From Carnegiea gigantea (taxonomy: Eukaryota; Streptophyta; Magnoliopsida; Caryophyllales; Cactaceae): DNA of 64,000 bases. The position numbers were made by a program, and so were the translations under genes. Each line of letters starts with the position of its first letter. The stretch's first letter is position 1. The DNA is taken from positions 989,133-1,053,132 of the forward strand of contig JAKOGI010000140.1 of NCBI GenBank assembly GCA_029747015.1, written 5' to 3'. Shown here piece by piece: positions 46,771 through 58,650 of the stretch. Below the pieces are notes generated by a model. The model saw nothing but the letters and a program-made list of their open reading frames with translations, searched no databases and was not told the origin of the DNA.

Positions 46771-48290
46771 AAGTTTTGAGGACTTGGGTTGGAGCCTCTT
46801 AGTAGCGTATGGTTGATTGGGTTGCACAGCAATTTAAGATGGATGGGAGTTAAGGGGGTTGCTTTTTGGCTAGGAAATGCATAAGGGCTTGGTGAGATAC
46901 TCTAATGGAATTTGATCAAGCATAATTTTGCTTTTTCCATTTAGGTGTGATGTGTAGGATTATCAGCTACACCCCCTTGTATTGTGCTCTGGTTGTAAAA
47001 GTAAGACTACCTACATCTAGATCTCTGTAGATTCTATTAATGTGAGATCCATCCTAGGGTGTGGTGGTGTTGTAGCTTCATCTGTTGTTTTTAAAATAGG
47101 AATTTCTAGCAGAGTGAAGGATTTAGGGTTTGGAAGGCTCAACATTGCTGATGGGGGTGATAATATGCTCAAGGATTTTAGGATTTGCATTCATGTTGTC
47201 TTTTACTTTACATTAGAGGCCTAGGTTAATAGTAGATTGGCAATGTTGATTATTATGGTTCAAGGCGTCGGTAGCTTCCTAGATGTTGGCAAAGGCTGAC
47301 TAGGATGATCTTCCAATGAGGCTTCCTTGGGGATGATTCTGGTTGTTGGTCTTTTGCTCGAATACTTGAACGGGTTTAGCATAGTTCAACGCGGAATGTG
47401 AAGATCAGAATGTTCAATGAGGCACGAGTGATGCTCGATAATTCGAAATGCATTTTGAGTGGAGTGAAGGAAAATGATAATATTGTCATGGAAGATTGGA
47501 TTTAGTGGATCAAAATTGAGGTGTTGATGGGAGAGATAACGGGCATTTTTAAGTCTCAGTGGCAGTATTTCCAGCACCATACCCCAAGGGGAGGCTTTTT
47601 CTAGCGAAATTGCTTTACATTGATGTGATGTGGTGCACACAACAATTCTGGTAATTTAATCTCTTCCCTAACCTTTTCACAGACCTGCCCCCCACCACCC
47701 TCAAAAAAAGAAAAGAAAAAAGCAAAAAATGGTTGTTTATTAGTGGGTATTCTAGCTCTTATCTTCATGGATTTTCTGTCTTGTTTGGGATACAGTGACA
47801 GCTGGATTATTTGGTGTTTACAATTCTAATGGTTGAGACTCCAGTAGTGTCTGATGGATTTTTTGTTTTCAATATTTTTTGAGGGAAAAAAATTGAAAGG
47901 GTGGGAGCTCTTGACTTCTTCTAGTCAGATTGGTTGGTGGCTCCCCCTTTTCTGGCCTGGAAAATTTTGTGGCTCTCTAGAATTGAAATTTGGAGGTAAA
48001 TCTTGGATACATCCCCCCTCCTCTCCGTCAGGTGGATTCCAAGCTGGTGGTATGGTTTAGGGTTTTTTTTTTTTTTGGGGGGGGGGGGGGGGGTGGTGAA
48101 TTTGGGCAAGTTAAATGAAGATGTGGGAAAGGAATTATCTTGAAGGAGAGGGGATGACAACATCTGAGGGAAGCTGATTGCAATTTGTGACATTTTTTTT
48201 AGGACTGATACATCTAAAAGAAGTTTTTGGGAAGTTGGTGACATTAAAAATCTTATTCTGTCAGGTTTCATTATCCTTCCCCCTTTGGTC
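46771..48290 (+). repeat. Tandem array unit 6, 5'-truncated
   Basis: Begins at block B (GTTTTGAGGACTTGGGTTGG, 46773) directly after the end of unit 5. It then follows the unit order through block C (47500-47600) to GACAACATCTGAGGGAAGCT and GGTTTCATTATCC (48270). Block A is missing. Poly-T/poly-G at 48062-48093. Confidence 0.7.
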
Positions 48291-48752
48291 ATCTGTCTTA
48301 TATGGAAGATGATGCATTAACCCCGTTGTTTGGAGTGGGTTCCATGGTGAAGCGTTGCTGGGTAGAATACTGAGACTTTTGGCTTGCTTCGATGGAACCT
48401 TGGGAAATACGAATTGAAGAACTCTTGTTTTAATTGGAAAGGGAACAAGGTTCAATGGATTTCTTTTTAGCCAGAATTTCTTTAAGGTGATCTGCTCAGT
48501 GTTTTGTTGTTAACGTCAGACTTGGTGATATAAACTTTTTGGGGGAGGAGGTCTAGATAAATTCATCATGTTCTTGTGCCTTGATGTCCAGGTAAGTTTT
48601 GAAATTAGTACCTTTGATAAATTCATCCTGGCATTGAGCCTTAAGTAGATCATTGGTGGATGCATTGTCTTGAATGGGGGTTGAGGAGGAGGTCTAGATT
48701 ATGAGTTAACTCGGAAACCCTTACCAGAAGTGATACCTTTGGCTTCAAGAGG

Positions 48753-48834
<82 letters not shown>

Positions 48835-51800
48835 AGGGTTTTAGAGATTTCACTCTTGATCGAGATTACCATAATTGTTCCAGGTTACTTCTTTCAGTCT
48901 TGTGCCTTGTCCTGAAAAATCGCTGAATGGCTTGCAAGGGAACCTGGCTTAATCAGGTAGTGCAGCTCCAGGCTTTGAAATGAAGAAAATGGAAGTTTTC
49001 TGCTGTACGAGTTCCTGTAATGATTTTAAGGTATGCTTTGTTGAAGAAAATCAGCTGAACTGCTGTCACCCCTGTTCTGGCAAGTAGCAACTAGTGCTAT
49101 AATTTGAAGATTCAGGATCATTGGTTCGGTTGAGTGCTAGTGTGTGGATGGCTAATTTCAAAAGGCAATGTGAAGTCTTGGTTGCCAAAGAATCCTTGAC
49201 AGATCACTAAGGTTAACCAATTATCTTTGGATTGTCTTTTTAAACTCTCTGCCTAGCAAATTAAGCGGCATGGGTACCATTTCTCTTGAAGTTGACTCGA
49301 TCCCGGGTAACTCTGTTTGCTTTGAGCAATCCATCCGAGTACTTGGAAGCTCTTACTAGTATCTGGTGTTCCATTGGTGACCCATTTAACTGCATCGGTA
49401 GGGTCATTTTCCAACAAGACATCTGAGGACTGTTTAGATGAGAATCAGTTGGAAGAAATTTAATATAGAAAAATTGGCAAGGAATGCAGGTTTTGAACCT
49501 CATAGATTGCCCTCCATTTTCATTTATGAATTATGATGTTTTCTTGACTGAAAAAAATTAAGTGCCACACATATAGAATTGTGGCTTCCACCTCTGCCGC
49601 CACTTCAATTTCCTTCCCCACCACCATGTCAATGGCGTTCACTCTATCCGTTTGTCCCTACCGCCATTACTATCTTATCTCTCCCAGGCTATGATCTCTC
49701 GCAATCAAGTTGGATTGTCTAGTGGATAAAGTTATTGACACTGAAATACAGAGTGCTGAAATTCTTTTCGGAAACTCCTAGATTGAAGTTTGGGTGTCAG
49801 CACTATTTTCGTGGTACCTGCGAGGTGTGCCTAGGGGTAAGCTGCTTCGGATACCCGCCCCCAAAAGGAAAAAATTTGCGAACTAGATTCAACTTTTGGG
49901 AACTAGAATCCGATTCCAGGGCACTGAATGTTGGAACTTTAGCATCTAATAAATTAATTTTTTTATTTATTTGGAGTGGGTGAGGGGCTGTTTGATCTTC
50001 ATCTGCCTTCATCTGCGTTCATCTGCGATGTTTACAGAAGAGAGAGTCAGTTTATTAAGTTTGTAATTTTGATGTTATTTACTCAAAAAATATAATGATT
50101 CATTATTCACTCTATAGTGGATATTAACTGATATTGTGTGGAATTCACTATTTGAAGAGTCATTTTTGTAGGAAAAAATCAAACAGAAAAAGAATAAAGA
50201 AACAAAAGAGAATCTCGAAAAAAATTAAAAAATATTCATCTTCCTCTATATAAACCATTTCCGAGTTCTGGATATTTTTTGAGAATTGGAATCAGAATTT
50301 CCTCTATTTAAACAATTTCTAGATTCTGGATATTTTTTGAGAATCGGAACCGGAACGGATTTTACCCATTCCTCTTTTTTAGGAGCCAAAACTAGAATCG
50401 TTGATTCGTTCTGAACAGGTTGCAGGGTACTCGAGAACCTTGCTCGTCCTTAGTTGTGCCAGGGATTAGCACAATTGCCTTCCTCTCCCCTAGGATGGCC
50501 TGGTCCTTGTTTGGCAAAAAAGTTTTACGTGTTTGCAATTAGCTAATTAATAGTAGCTGTTGTCTGCTAGCTATTTGTATTGGATGTTTTCAAAAGAGTG
50601 GTAGAATTAGTTTCAAAAAAATTTGTGTGATGAAAAGCTAAATGCTGAAAACTCTTTGTTGAACTTCATAAGTAGTTTTACTTGTCAGTCTTAAGGGGTT
50701 CGGAACAGGAATGCATAGCTAGAATTAGATAGAGATTGATGGATGGGATTGCCACGGTGGTGGTTATCATTTGTTACTGAAATTTTTTTATTTTTTATTT
50801 TTTATTTTTTAAAAATCATGTGTTACTAGAGAGAAGGCAAAGTGATCCTGTTCTCTTCTCCTGTTATAGCAAGATGGTAATCTGGCTGTGGCTTATCTTT
50901 TCGTCGCGTGCGTTAGTTCCAGCAGTACCTTTGTTTGGGGGGGCCCGCGAAAAATGGGTTTGGAAAAAAGGACAGCAAATGTCAGTCAACAGTAATTCAT
51001 CCGTCCATTGGTGAATTATTTACTTTTTGACGGTTGGACCTATCGAAGTATGGTGTTCAATTTTTGTAATTGAACTATGGAAATATTAACAAATAGAGGC
51101 AGGATGTTCTCTTTTAAATAACAGGGCCACATACACGTGTATGTATGTGTGTGCTACAGGGAGTGTGTCTCTCTCTCTCTCTATGTATAGCTTAATGGAC
51201 GAATCAATACAAGTTAATTCAGGTGGTTTGGTACTTGTTCGAAAATTTTAAGTTAAAATCTTGTGAATGGAGGAAATCTGTGATGGCTGATGGGAGAGAT
51301 TGAGGTTATTGGATCAATAATAATTTGATTCTAGTGAAATGAAGGATGCTAGATCTAAAAAAAAATGTTGAATGGACCAAAAAAATTATTTCCATAGTCT
51401 TAGGGTCCAAAAATTTAAGAAGCATCCTTCAAGGGATTCAGAAGCTGGGCCTCCAGCTGGGCTACTGTCTTCTTGTTTTTATTTCCCATTTGATCCAATA
51501 TCGAGCAAATTGAGCATCTTATTCAATTTTTCCAACTCTTCTGTAATCCCACAAGATAAATGAAAAATAATATTTAAATTTTAAATTAGTAATTTATTTT
51601 GAGTAAATATTAGATAATAAAGGGTATAAAAATGTAAATTTTAAACTGAACAGATGAAGAAGTAAACAATTCTCTATTGGTACCAGGCTTCGAGGTTATT
51701 AATTGGGGTGGAAAGTGATGACAAGGACGTAAAGATTTTTCTGGACCAGCAAGTCGGCTGATGTATTTTTTGTATAATTACCATTGACTAGCACCGTTGA

Positions 51801-52790
51801 TAGTATTCGTGTGTAGCAGGTACGGATATTCTACTTCCATATTAGGAAATGGAAACCTGAGGTGTGCCATTCCTTGATATAAGTGGTGCCCCCATAGATG
51901 GAACGGATGTACATTCTCTGTTTCTTTCCCCTCATTTTGATTATTTTTGAGTGAAATTTTCGGTGGCCCATTCGGCCACCATGCAGTAGCCGTTGGACCC
52001 AGCTATTTGGGTCGGGTAATTTTTAGTTAGGGTAAATGGGGATCTGGTCCAATAGACTTGTTTTGCACAAATGAGTAATTTTGTTGGAAATTTCGGGCTG
52101 TGTTGGTTTATTTCATGTAAATTCAGGTTTTAGGTGTACCTATTTTGGGTGTTGGACTAGGTATGGGTTTGGCTTGGGTTCTATGTTCTTACAATTTTAG
52201 ATGGGGGGCCTTGTCCTTCCATATCATTCTACGTTTCAACGTTTTTTCTCACCTTCACATTCCATGGAAGTTCAACCTTTGATCATCAAATAAAGTATCT
52301 GACATGCGTCAGCTGCACGACACATTTTTTTTAGCCTAAAAACGGAAAAATTAAATTAAACCAAAAAAAACAAAGAGGCAAAAACGAAATGTGAGGTACT
52401 TTCATAACAGGATAATACATGATATGTGGCTGGTTTTAATTTTTAAATAAACGGTACTGTGAACGTCTTAAACTTAAGATCTTTTGAATTTATAGCCTGA
52501 CTACATTTGAATCCATGCCGTATCCCTCTATCAACAAAATAAGAACTAATTTTTTCCATTTTCATACTAAAATAGGGGGCCAAAAAAAAGAATGAACTCA
52601 TGCTCTGTAGCCGAAGGTGATCATTATCAATGCAAATTTTTGCATGAAACATGCGGAAAAGGGGGGTCGAGATTGATATTCAAAGTTGATTCCTTGGCAT
52701 ATTTTCTTACATTGTTTGAATTGTTGAATGTTAATTAGTTCAAGTGTTTGAGCATCAATTGTGAACGTTGTATAATTTTTTAAGTGGTGT
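48291..52790. other. Spacer downstream of the tandem array
   Basis: No gene is supported, although 48300-49500 is less AT-rich and has a consensus-like splice donor (CCAG|GTAAGTTTT, 48593), so an untranslated or unrecognised exon is possible. A motif pair (ATAAATTCATC and GGAGGAGGTCTAGA) occurs twice near 48540-48700. CT-rich and TA repeats are present. Confidence 0.45.
48756..48831. repeat. (TA)n microsatellite
   Basis: About 75 bp of TA dinucleotide. The Tyr-Ile frame over it is not a gene. Confidence 0.97.
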
Positions 52791-52794
52791 TTTG

Positions 52795-52975
52795 TGGATG
52801 TCGATTAGCTGAATTGGTAAAGCTCGTGAAAGTTGTTCCTAGAGACATGAGTTCGAATCCTGTTTACATTGATTTTTATGTCTTATTTACATCCCCCAAA
52901 AATAGAGGTATTTTGATACTAGGACCAGTTGATTTCCTCGGTCACATTATGTCATTGATAATTGTTTGAGGTTCA
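52795..52975 (+). mobile_element. tRNA-derived SINE
   Basis: TTAGCTGAATTGGTAAAGC (box A) is followed 26 nt later by GAGTTCGAATCC (box B), the internal Pol III promoter of tRNA-related SINEs. The body continues with non-coding sequence for about 100 bp to TTGTTTGAGG. The anticodon-arm region does not pair as in a tRNA, so this is not a tRNA gene. End coordinates are approximate. Confidence 0.68.
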
Positions 52976-54833
52976 CCTTTTGATTCTAATTTTAAAAATA
53001 CTCATAGATTTCTCATAAAATTGTCAATCTGAAACAAGTCGATGACCATCTTGGAAACTATGACAGTGTTGTGGAGTTTTGAATCCTATTTTATCGGCCT
53101 CTTGATGATCATGGAAGGATGTATAGTAATATTGCAAATGTATGGTTGTTAGCCGTAGTATTTGAGAGTCGATTTTGGGACTTGGATCAACTTGAGTCAA
53201 GATGCTAAACCATTACTAACAGACAAATCAGCATAGTAATTAGAAAGCAGTAAACTTGAGTCGAGATAAAGGAAATAGAAAGGGGAAGAAGTTATCAGGA
53301 ACAGAATAAATTGAAAACGGAAATTGAAAACAGATTAAATTGCATAATCAAAAATCTTAAACTTGGATTAAATATGGAAATACATGAATTAAAGCTTTGA
53401 GAGGAACTTGCCTAAGACTAAGCCTGATTTTAAACCTAAACTAAGCTATTCTAAGATGGGGGAGCATTGATTAATGAATTGCAGTATCCAAGACTTCCTT
53501 TTATAGTTGTGTTAGTTTTTCTTCACTTTTTAAATTCTAGTTGGAGTATGTTCCTTGTTTTCCAGTCTTGACAAAAATTAAGAAAGTCAGCATGAGGCCA
53601 CTTGATTTTCAATTTTTTTACTTGCCATAACTTTTTAAAATCTGCTTCAATTAGTTTTGCATGCCAGGCTAATGACTTCAATATTTTATCAAATCATTAC
53701 TCCTAAACACCTATATGATAAAAAAATAATCTCGAATGCAATAAAAAAAATCAAGAGATTAGAAATTCTAAAATGGTCACTTTTACTACCCAAATACCCA
53801 TATACTTTTTTAAAGCAAGAAATAGTTGAGAACCAAAAAAAAAAAAGGCAAAAAATATAGCTAAAAAAGCAAAGTCGTAATAGTAAGTCTTGACTGAGAC
53901 TATTTCACATAAGACATATCATGAGACAAATCCTTTTATTGTGACTTTTAATAATAACTGAGATTATTTACAGTGCATTTAGAGGTGACTATAGTAAAAG
54001 TCACCCATAGATGAACTATTAGTTACCAAAAAATTAAAAAGTTACTCTAAAATATATCATTAGTCATCGTGTAACTTTTAAAAAGTTCTCTAAAGGAATT
54101 CGTCTCAAATTAATTGTTATATGAGATAGTCTCATGTAAAAATGTGTGAAGTCTTAAATAATATCATCTTTTGCGCGGACTAGTTTTTGTTTAGTTACTA
54201 GTCCTTTACTTTAACTTTGTTATTTTAGCTGATGTCTAGTTGTTTTTAAAGTAACTGTATTTATCCTTGTACTGAAATTTTGAGCCTTTTAGCTACTAAG
54301 TAACTAAAACGAAAAAAAACCAAAAGAAAAGATTGAAGTTCTATCATATGTACATATATGAATGGAACCCAACAATGATTGCTCAGTCCCCCCACCTAAA
54401 AAACTCTGAATTTTTTAAAAAAGAAGAAAACAAGAACACTAATTTTTCCCACCCCACTAGCAATTCGTGGACCACCCCATCATAGCCTAGTGTGATGGCT
54501 AAAGTGCGAGCCGATATACATCAGAGGTTGTTGTCTACCACCATCAAAGTCTTTTCCTTTGTCTTAGCTCCGACATACCCTTCTTTCTACTCCCTTTCAC
54601 TCCTATTCTTTGTCAGAGTTAGGCTACTGGCGATATAGATAAAAATGGATTAGATTCAGATCCACTGACATTCACATTCCTTATATACACCCATCATTTG
54701 TGAAATATCACATATATATCCATCAATTTATTACTCACAAGTGAAATTGGATGGCTCGAATTGGTAAAAGTTCATATGATGTTATGAGGAAAATGTGTTC
54801 TTTTCTTGAAGGAGTGAGTCCCCCCCCCCCCAA
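52976..54833. other. AT-rich spacer
   Basis: No gene or clear element recognised. Short frames have spacer composition. A poly-C run lies at 54820. Confidence 0.5.
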
Positions 54834-55535
54834 CCGAATGATTAGTAGGGTTGGAAAAAATTGGAAGAAGTTAGTAGAAGTTCATAGAAGTTGGTAAGAG
54901 TTGGAAGATGCTGGTAAGATATATAAAGGAGTGGAATTTTTTTGTTTAGTTTGTTGTGGATTATATTTTATATTTGTGGATTATATTTGTTTTAATAATT
55001 TTATAAGTGTTGTTGTAAATATTTATACATTAATAGCTTTTAATTTATTTATAACATTTTCTAATGAATGGATTGGGGGACTTTTGATACGTATAATTCT
55101 TAAATTAAACGTTTATAAAATTGACAGTGATATGTGCTTAAATTTTTGTATCGCTTACTCTTCAAAATAGATTATTGTAATCATTTCCATAACTATACGA
55201 ATATTATTATCTTTGTTTTATGAGTGAACACCATTCTTAGGTTTACATTTATAAACAATATAAAATCACAACTTCAACCATATGCTCCAATGCACCAACC
55301 CAAAAATAATCAAAGGGCATTTTGTGGTTTAAATTTTTTTTTTTTTCACATGACAATTTACAAATTGTGAGAATTTTGAAATGATTGGTAAAACTTGGTA
55401 TAAGTTGGTTAGAGTTGGAAAAGATTGATTAGATTGAATTTTTTTTTGCAAGAGTTTATAAAAGTAGGTAGAAGTTGGTAAAAGTTAGTAAAAATAGTAA
55501 AAGTGATTTCACTAATGAAAAAAACATGCCTTTAG
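54834..55535. mobile_element. MITE of the GTTGGTAAA family, large copy
   Basis: Both ends are dominated by repeats such as AGAAGTTGGTAAGAGTTGG (54880-54905) and GTAGAAGTTGGTAAAAGTTA (55470-55490). The right end reads, inverted, GGCATGTTTTTTTCATTAGTG, comparable to the termini of the copies at 9101 and 45019; the left end (CCGAATGATTAGTAGG) is degenerate. The centre is AT-rich; an 89-codon frame there (54901-55170) is hydrophobic and AT-driven and is not supported as a gene. Confidence 0.5.
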
Positions 55536-55538
55536 TTT

Positions 55539-55596
55539 AGGCTGCCATTGGTCATGCCAAGCCCCTTAGGCTGCCATTGGTCATGGCAAGCCCCTT
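55539..55596. repeat. 29-bp tandem duplication
   Basis: AGGCTGCCATTGGTCATGCC plus AAGCCCCTT occurs twice head to tail, with one difference (GCC/GGC). Confidence 0.92.
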
Positions 55597-55869
55597 TTTC
55601 TTTGATCCGTTCAATATCTAGTGGTATTATTGGTTAATTATACTGTAACAGATTTCCTACCCTCCTTGTGAGAGTTAGGGTTTCCCCTTTTAAAGTTTTG
55701 ATTCTTGCCTATCGTGCGAGTTATTTCTCTTGCCTATTTCAGCAAGTTTTATAAAAGTTGCTGATTCAATTAATAGATAGTATTTTGTTAGTAGTAGGTA
55801 ATTTTATCAGTTAGTTTTTATTGGTGTGATTAGAAATGATTCAACAATGGAAGTCAAAGGATCCATTTT

Positions 55870-56515
55870 GCTCATTCTTTCGAGTTGGATCCATTATGCA
55901 TGAATACTTGTTTTATAAAGTTATGTTATAATAACTTGCTAATATTTTAGAACAGGGGACTGAAGTTGAATGATGCGGTTTATGATCAAAATGATGCCAC
56001 AAATGTATTCTAGATTGGAAGTATAGTTACTATTAACTTTATTAAAACATATATCTGTTTTGATATCTTAGAGTGTTTGGCTTTTCATTAAAATAACTTT
56101 CGTTTTTATAAATTTTTTTTTTATATTTCCTAATTTTCTATTTTGAAGTTCTCTCTCTTCCCTACTTATTTTCAATTTCAAGTTTGGAAAAGAAAGGATA
56201 TTTTCGTAAACTTGCATAAAAAAATATATGCTATGTCATTAATTTCTCTGAATTAAGGATTTTGAAATCATTGCAAATGAAATTAAACGGACACGAATTA
56301 ATAAAAGGAAAAACTTTGAAAATTGCTTATGCACGATCAAATTTGATTTGGACGTTTAGGTTCAACAACAATGATGTAATATACTCATCCTCTTTTTTTC
56401 CTTTTTTTTGAATAAAAAGTATACATAATACGGAATGTCCAGAATCAGTAATTCTGAAAAAAATTCTACCTGGCTAGGTTATGGGCTTCTAAAACATATG
56501 AGAATCTAGTGAAAT
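55870..56515. repeat. Duplicated segment, copy A
   Basis: Aligns over its length with 60885-61665 (copy B): both contain GTTTTGAAATCATTGCAAAT-type blocks and the shared GGTTCAACAACAATGATGTA followed by ATATACTCATCC. Identity is high but with many small indels. No coding region. Confidence 0.8.
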
Positions 56516-56870
56516 GACTGTTGTTATATCATACAATAAGTTGTACAGAAACAGTTGTACAATTGGATTTCGGCACTAAAATATGCACATGCACGCCCAA
56601 TTTCGCTCACTAAAAGTACTGTATTGCTCATAAAAATATTTTAGTGAGCTAATAGATATACTCTTAGTGAGTAGATATATCCAATTCAACGTTTTTTTAT
56701 ATGTCCAAGTTTCGCTTAGTAAAAATACTATAAAACTTGTTAAAATGTGCTATTATATATAAAAAAAAAAGATATTATGCATATGAAGCTCAGTAAATTA
56801 TAATTTAGTTATCTATATTATTGTTTTTTTAGTAAGTATAATATTTATTTGGTGAGTTGTAACAGTTCTT

Positions 56871-57776
56871 TTAGTGAGTTATGAAAAACATTTGGTGAAC
56901 AATATGATTTAGTGATTAGTATTACTTATTCACAATAAAAAAGAGTGAGCAAATATATAATATACAATTTAAGTGAGCACGTACGCATTCTTCTTCATAT
57001 TTAATGTACAGTTATTTTAGTGAGTTGCATTTGTGACTTTTGTTGAGCTATAGTATATGTTTAGTGAGCAATATTTCATATTTTTTTTCTAATGTGTTAT
57101 GATATATCTTTTGATTAATTCAAATATAAGATTGTTTATATATATAAGAATGACATAATTGAAAAGCTTCAATCACCTATACTCTTATTATTTCTTTTAG
57201 TGAGCTATGATATTTATTTAGTGAACTATAATATATATTTAGTAAGTTATAAAATATATTCGTGATCAATATGATTTAATGAGCAACACTAACTATTCAT
57301 AATCAAAATGAGCAAGTAAGCAATATAATACGTAATTTTAGTGAGCACATATGCATTTTTGTTGATATCTTGACGTATGATTTTTTTGGAAAGCTGCATT
57401 GTGACTTTTTGTGAGTTATAGTACATTTTAGCGAGGAATACTTTATATTTATATTCTAATGTGTTATGATATTTCTTTTGATTAACTCAAACATAAGATT
57501 TGTTCAAGACATACTTGAAAAGTTTTAATCATTTATGCCCTTACTACTTCTTTTAATGAGTTAAGATCTTTATTTAGTGAGCTGTGATATATATTCAGTG
57601 AGTTATAAAATATATTCATGATCAATATGATTCAATGAGCATACTAACTATTCTTAATCAAAATGAGCGAGTAAACAATATAACAATTTTACGTTCTTAT
57701 TCACATTTTGAGGCATGACATTATCTTAGTGAGTTGCATTATAGCTTTTGGTGAGTTATAGTATATATTTGGTGAG

Positions 57777-57785
<9 letters not shown>
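56871..57785. repeat. Tandem repeat, period about 356-368 bp, with TTAGTGAG motifs
   Basis: Units start near 56871, 57239 and 57595, each with TTAGTGAGTTAT or a variant, then GATCAATATGATTTAATGAGC and TAATCAAAATGAGC, a TTAGTGAGCAC segment, and GTGACTTTTxGTGAG. CTAATGTGTTATGATAT recurs at 57090 and 57456. Within units the short motif TTAGTGAG is itself reiterated many times, and scattered copies begin by about 56640. The third unit runs into a TA microsatellite. Satellite-like; no coding capacity. Confidence 0.75.
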
Positions 57786-57874
<89 letters not shown>

Positions 57875-57933
57875 ATATATATATATATATTATATATATA
57901 TATAATATATACATATACATATACATACATACA

Positions 57934-57981
<48 letters not shown>

Positions 57982-58026
57982 ATATATATATGGGGAGAGA
58001 GAGAGAAAAGAGAGAGAGAGAGAGAG
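57778..58026. repeat. Compound microsatellite (TA)n(CA)n(TA)n(GA)n
   Basis: Alternating blocks of TA, CA, TA, GT and GA dinucleotides over about 250 bp. Frames on both strands (Tyr-Ile, Thr-His, Cys-Val repeats) are artefacts. Confidence 0.95.
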
Positions 58027-58164
58027 CCAACTTAGTTGAATAAAATAAATAAATAAATAAATTTAAGTAAATGAAGTGTTGATAAATTAACTAATAGCCT
58101 AAATTATTTTTAAAAAATTAAAGGAAGATTAGGAGGCAAAAATTAACGTACACCTTAATATTGT

Positions 58165-58230
58165 GTTTAGACGGATTTGAACCCATGACCTATAATAAAA
58201 TGCGAACCAAAGGCCTAAGCACTAGAATAA
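58165..58230 (-). mobile_element. Possible SINE head (minus strand)
   Basis: The minus strand reads AGTGCTTAGGCCTTTGG (weak box A) and GGTCATGGGTTCAAATCCG (good box B) about 22 nt apart. Compatible with a tRNA-derived SINE remnant; weak alone. Confidence 0.35.
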
Positions 58231-58327
58231 TTTTTACTTGCGAAATTTTGCTGCACATTATAGTATATATAGTAAATATCGGGCGGACAAAGTGAACTTT
58301 TCTGATTGTACATAATAATTTGCGAGT

Positions 58328-58650
58328 GGGAGGACACCTTTGTATGTCATTGGTTGGCAGTTACCAATAGCTTATGTAGCGGTTCCCTAAGAGTGAAAGT
58401 AATTAATGACGGGTTCAATCCTTCTTAAGTCCCCCTCAAATTAATATTTGATCTTCATCAAAATAACTCATTAACCACCTGAAGCATTAATAATTCACAT
58501 GTACGCACTATATCTATTTTTGTTCTAAAATGATTTGCCCCTAAACTCTAAGTCAAAGGAAGTAAAGACCCTTAAGAACTAAAAGCAAACTAAATCCGTA
58601 CCCCTTGATTCTACTAAACTGACCCTTTTCTTATACTATTAAATTATGCT
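58328..58650 (+). mobile_element. tRNA-derived SINE, copy 1
   Basis: TTTGTATGTCATTGGTTGG (diverged box A) and GACGGGTTCAATCC (box B) lie about 55 nt apart. The sequence matches the interrupted copy at 61680-62520 through ACCAATAGCTTATG, GAGAGTGAAAGT-like and CCCTTTTCTTAT blocks. A MITE begins directly after its end. Confidence 0.6.

Noticed and set aside
52795..52975. tRNA gene
   Set aside because: Box A and B are present, but acceptor and anticodon stems do not pair; a SINE explains it better.
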